A program made the translations under genes and the position numbers. A stretch of 7,246 nucleotides of DNA from Treponema sp. (GTDB lineage Bacteria; Spirochaetota; Spirochaetia; Treponematales; Breznakiellaceae). The notes under the pieces are model-generated. The model saw only the letters and a list, made by a program, of their open reading frames with translations, did no database searches and was not told where the DNA came from. The stretch covers positions 1 through 7,246 of the forward strand of contig JAITAI010000098.1 of NCBI GenBank assembly GCA_031284195.1. The letters are read 5' to 3'. Shown here in pieces: positions 4,921 to 7,246 of this stretch. Numbering within the stretch: position 1 is the stretch's first letter; each line of letters opens with the position of its first letter.

Positions 4921-7026
4921 TCATCGCACCCTAATGGTTTCACTCACCGGCATGGAAGCGCCTTTTTCCAATGCCACAGGCAGGGGTGCTGCATCCGCCA
5001 CAATGACCTTATAGGAACCGGGGACCAGGACGCTGAGGCCCGCTTCATTGATCGTCTCAAAAGCCGAGGAGGGAAGCTCCAAGCTAAGCTCCAGGGATTC
5101 TCCAGCGCGAATGAACCGGCGGTCAAATCTCCGCAAGGAAGCAATAGGATCCGCTGCACTAGGGGGATCCTTGGCCACATACACCTGTATGACGATTTCC
5201 CCATCCTGATTACCCGTATTGGTTACCAGAACCGATACCTCCACTGAATCACCGGCCTTCAGTTCCTTGGCAGAAAGGAGGGAAGACCCTCTATAACCAA
5301 AGCGGAAGCTGGTATAGGAGAGGCCAAACCCAAAGGGATACAGAGGAGGCTCTTGCATATACCGGTAGGTCCTTCCCTGCATGGCATAGTTATCGTAGGG
5401 AGGAAGCTGGGCCGTGGATGCGGGGAAGGTGATGGGGAGCTTCCCTGAGGGAGACCTATCACCGAAGAGGATATCCGCCACTGCGGTTCCCCCCTGTTCC
5501 CCGGGGTACCACACAAAGAGAATAGCGTCGGCAATGTCTTCAGGAACCGCAATGGGGCTTCCTCCGGTAAGCACTAAGACCAGGGGCTTGCCTTCGGCCC
5601 GGAGCTTACGAAGGTACGCAAGCTGCCACGGGGGAAGTTCTATGGCCTCCCGGTCACCGTTGGAGTCAGAGGCAATGGCGTCTCCTTCCTCTCCTTCCAT
5701 AGCTCCGTCCAGGCCGAACACCGCAATGATCAGATCCTTTTCAGCGGCTTCTCCAAAAATCAGGTTGGACGGATGATTCTCCTCGTACTGGAGACAGCCC
5801 TGACGGTATTCCAGGTTGATCCCGTATTTACCTTGGACCTTTGCGGCGAGGCCTTCCAGGATGGTAACCAGCCGGGGACTGATTCCGTAATAGTTGCCCA
5901 AGAGGGTATGGGGATTCGCCGCGCCCGGGCCCAGGAGGAGGATATGTTTGAACCGCTCATCCAAGGGTAAGAGGCGCTTATCGTTTTTCAGGAGCACCAC
6001 GGATTTATACGCGGCTTCTAAGGCCAAGGCCCGGTGTTTTTCGCAATTAATGGTTTCCCGGCCCAGGCCCCGGTAGGGGTCTTGTTCCGGGGGATCAAAC
6101 ATGCCCAGCTTGAACCGGGTCCGCAGGAGCCGGGTGAGGGCCTGGTCAATGGAGGCTTCCTTTACCAGGCCCTGTTTGCAGGCCACGGCGAGATAGGGAT
6201 AGGTGCAGCCGCAGTTGAGGTCGCAGCCTGCATTAAGGGCCTTAGCTGCGGATGCTTCGGGAGAAGGGGTTACCCGGTGGTTTTCGTGAAAATCCCGGAT
6301 GGCCCAGCAATCGGAAACCACATGACCCTTGAAGCCCCACTGTTCCCGGAGGATTTCCTGCAGTAAATAGGTACTGCCGCAGCAGGGTTCCCCTAGGGTC
6401 CGGTTATAGGCGCCCATCACCGCTTCCACTCCCTGTTCCGCCAAGACTTTGAACGCGGGAAGGTAGGTCTCGAAAAGGTCCTTCTTGGAAACCTGGGCGT
6501 TAAAGGTATGGCGCTGGTTTTCCGGGCCTGAATGAACCGCGAAATGTTTTGCACAGGCTGCGGTCTTGAGCTGTTCCGGATCATCCCCTTGGAGGCCCTT
6601 CATGAAGGCCAGCCCGATGCGGCTGGTGAGGTAGGGGTCTTCCCCGTAGGTTTCCTGACCCCGGCCCCAACGGGGGTCCCGGAAGATGTTGATGTTCGGC
6701 GTCCAGAAGGTGAGTCCCCAGTATTGCCCCCGATTGCCTTGTTTAATGGCCTCGTTGTATTTGGCCCGGGCTTCATCGGAAATGGCCTTGGCCACTGCTT
6801 GTACGAACCCTTCATCAAAGGTGGCGGCCAAGGCGATGGCCTGGGGAAACACCGTAGCGATCCCTGAACGGGCGACTCCGTGGAGACATTCGTTCCACCA
6901 GTTGTAAGCCGGAATCCCCAATCGTTCGATGGCAGGACTGGTGTAACTGAGCTGAGAAACCTTTTCTTCCAGCGTCATTTTTGAAATCAGCGCTTTGATG
7001 GCGCTTTCCCGTGCTTCTTTATGCAT
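4921..7026 (-). CDS. Glycoside hydrolase family 3, beta-xylosidase/beta-glucosidase type
   Basis: This retaining enzyme releases terminal beta-linked sugars from short oligosaccharides. The 701-residue protein has no signal peptide, so it probably acts in the cytoplasm on imported substrates. The N-terminal barrel (about 10-310) carries YNWWNECLHG at 41-50, NINIFRDPRWGRGQETYGEDP at 111-131, AKHF at 159-162, and VVSDCWAI at 236-243, whose D239 is the predicted nucleophile. The second alpha/beta domain (about 340-550) contains MEGEEGD at 443-449, where the acid/base Glu is expected (E446 is likeliest), and WYPGEQGG at 506-513. A fibronectin-III-like domain (about 590-700) ends the protein. YNWWNE and the CDLNCG segment are typical of bacterial xylosidases, so xylo-oligosaccharides are favoured, but aryl- or cello-glucosidase activity is possible. 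The start is set by AAGGAG (7032-7037), 5 bases upstream. It lies directly behind a tRNA gene and its terminator hairpin. Confidence 0.95.
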   Translation of the reverse strand: MHKEARESAIKALISKMTLEEKVSQLSYTSPAIERLGIPAYNWWNECLHGVARSGIATVFPQAIALAATFDEGFVQAVAKAISDEARAKYNEAIKQGNRGQYWGLTFWTPNINIFRDPRWGRGQETYGEDPYLTSRIGLAFMKGLQGDDPEQLKTAACAKHFAVHSGPENQRHTFNAQVSKKDLFETYLPAFKVLAEQGVEAVMGAYNRTLGEPCCGSTYLLQEILREQWGFKGHVVSDCWAIRDFHENHRVTPSPEASAAKALNAGCDLNCGCTYPYLAVACKQGLVKEASIDQALTRLLRTRFKLGMFDPPEQDPYRGLGRETINCEKHRALALEAAYKSVVLLKNDKRLLPLDERFKHILLLGPGAANPHTLLGNYYGISPRLVTILEGLAAKVQGKYGINLEYRQGCLQYEENHPSNLIFGEAAEKDLIIAVFGLDGAMEGEEGDAIASDSNGDREAIELPPWQLAYLRKLRAEGKPLVLVLTGGSPIAVPEDIADAILFVWYPGEQGGTAVADILFGDRSPSGKLPITFPASTAQLPPYDNYAMQGRTYRYMQEPPLYPFGFGLSYTSFRFGYRGSSLLSAKELKAGDSVEVSVLVTNTGNQDGEIVIQVYVAKDPPSAADPIASLRRFDRRFIRAGESLELSLELPSSAFETINEAGLSVLVPGSYKVIVADAAPLPVALEKGASMPVSETIRVR

Positions 7027-7044
7027 ATCCGCTCCTTATTAAGC

Positions 7045-7073
7045 AAAACCCGCAGACGAGGACTGCGGGTTTT
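7045..7073 (-). terminator. Intrinsic terminator between tRNA-Thr and GH3
   Basis: AAAACCCGCAG and CTGCGGGTTTT form a perfect 11-bp stem with a 7-base loop. On the minus strand it lies 37 bases after the tRNA 3' end and just before the GH3 ribosome site. Only four U follow there before GC, whereas the + strand reading has five T, then AAGG, then six more T. Termination may therefore be partial toward GH3 and stronger against rightward transcription into the tRNA. Confidence 0.8.
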
Positions 7074-7110
7074 TAAGGTTTTTTCATACCCTTCAGGGGA
7101 TCATCCCTTA

Positions 7111-7183
<73 letters not shown>

Positions 7184-7191
7184 ATAAGGTA

Positions 7192-7221
7192 AGTCTAGCA
7201 GATTCCTAGGGGACCGATCAA
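7192..7221 (-). promoter_or_regulatory. Likely promoter of the tRNA-Thr gene
   Basis: On the minus strand TTGATC (7216-7221) is followed after 18 bases by TAGACT (7192-7197), each matching four of six consensus bases. The -10 is preceded by TGC, giving an extended -10 (TGn) element. Transcription would begin a few bases before the tRNA 5' end at 7183, leaving a very short leader for RNase P to remove. Confidence 0.5.
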
Positions 7222-7223
7222 GA

Positions 7224-7237
7224 GGGGTTTTCACCCC
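7224..7237. other. Hairpin with GAAA tetraloop at the right edge
   Basis: On the minus strand GGGGT-GAAA-ACCCC is a perfect 5-bp stem closed by a GNRA-type tetraloop, just upstream of the tRNA promoter. The following bases TCTTG are only partly U-rich, so it could be a weak terminator of a gene beyond the right edge. No coding sequence is recognised in 7184-7246. Confidence 0.35.
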
Positions 7238-7246
7238 AGGGCCGGG

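Noticed and set aside
4843..5247. Open + strand frame of 134 codons over the terminator and the GH3 3' end.
   Set aside because: It begins inside a terminator hairpin and runs antisense to conserved GH3 sequence, with low-complexity Phe/Leu at the start.
5414..6867. Several + strand open frames antisense to GH3 (for example 5414-5776, 6034-6366 and 6532-6867).
   Set aside because: GH3 is continuous with conserved motifs throughout; these are opposite-strand shadows with no family resemblance.

Overview
The window holds five protein genes and one tRNA gene, all ordinary families. No mobile element, CRISPR array, phage gene or toxin-antitoxin pair is visible. GC content looks moderate. The protein flavour (a Firmicutes/Treponema-like cardiolipin synthase, a YciO-type YrdC protein, an intracellular xylosidase-type GH3 enzyme, a short primary-like sigma factor) suggests a saccharolytic spirochaete of the Treponema/Spirochaeta group. 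That placement is inference; a clostridial host cannot be excluded.

Layout, left to right. Bases 1-191 are a regulatory region before rfbB. It has a sigma-54-like motif, several short inverted repeats and a strong Shine-Dalgarno sequence; an alternative reading of the edge is the start of a minus-strand gene. Bases 192-1268 (+) encode dTDP-glucose 4,6-dehydratase. A convergent gap without a clear U-tract terminator follows. Bases 1349-2215 (-) encode a sigma-70 family factor with regions 1.2, 2, 3 and 4 but no region 1.1. A 311-base divergent intergenic region carries several dyads and repeats. Bases 2527-3195 (+) encode a YciO/YrdC protein, and 3248-4783 (+) a cardiolipin synthase; these two probably form one transcript. 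A strong bidirectional terminator at 4819-4863 separates them from a convergent GH3 glycosidase (4921-7026, -). Upstream of GH3 on the same strand lie an intrinsic-terminator hairpin and a tRNA-Thr(CGU) gene (7111-7183, -) with its own likely promoter.

How the parts relate. rfbB (nucleotide-sugar synthesis for surface polysaccharide) and cls (membrane phospholipid) both serve the cell envelope. GH3 serves intracellular breakdown of plant oligosaccharides. YciO belongs to the threonylcarbamoyl-AMP synthase superfamily. The genes do not form one pathway. I found no convincing undescribed system. The signals most worth checking are regulatory: the rfbB leader, the dyads and heptamers between the sigma gene and yciO, and GH3 lying directly behind the tRNA terminator.
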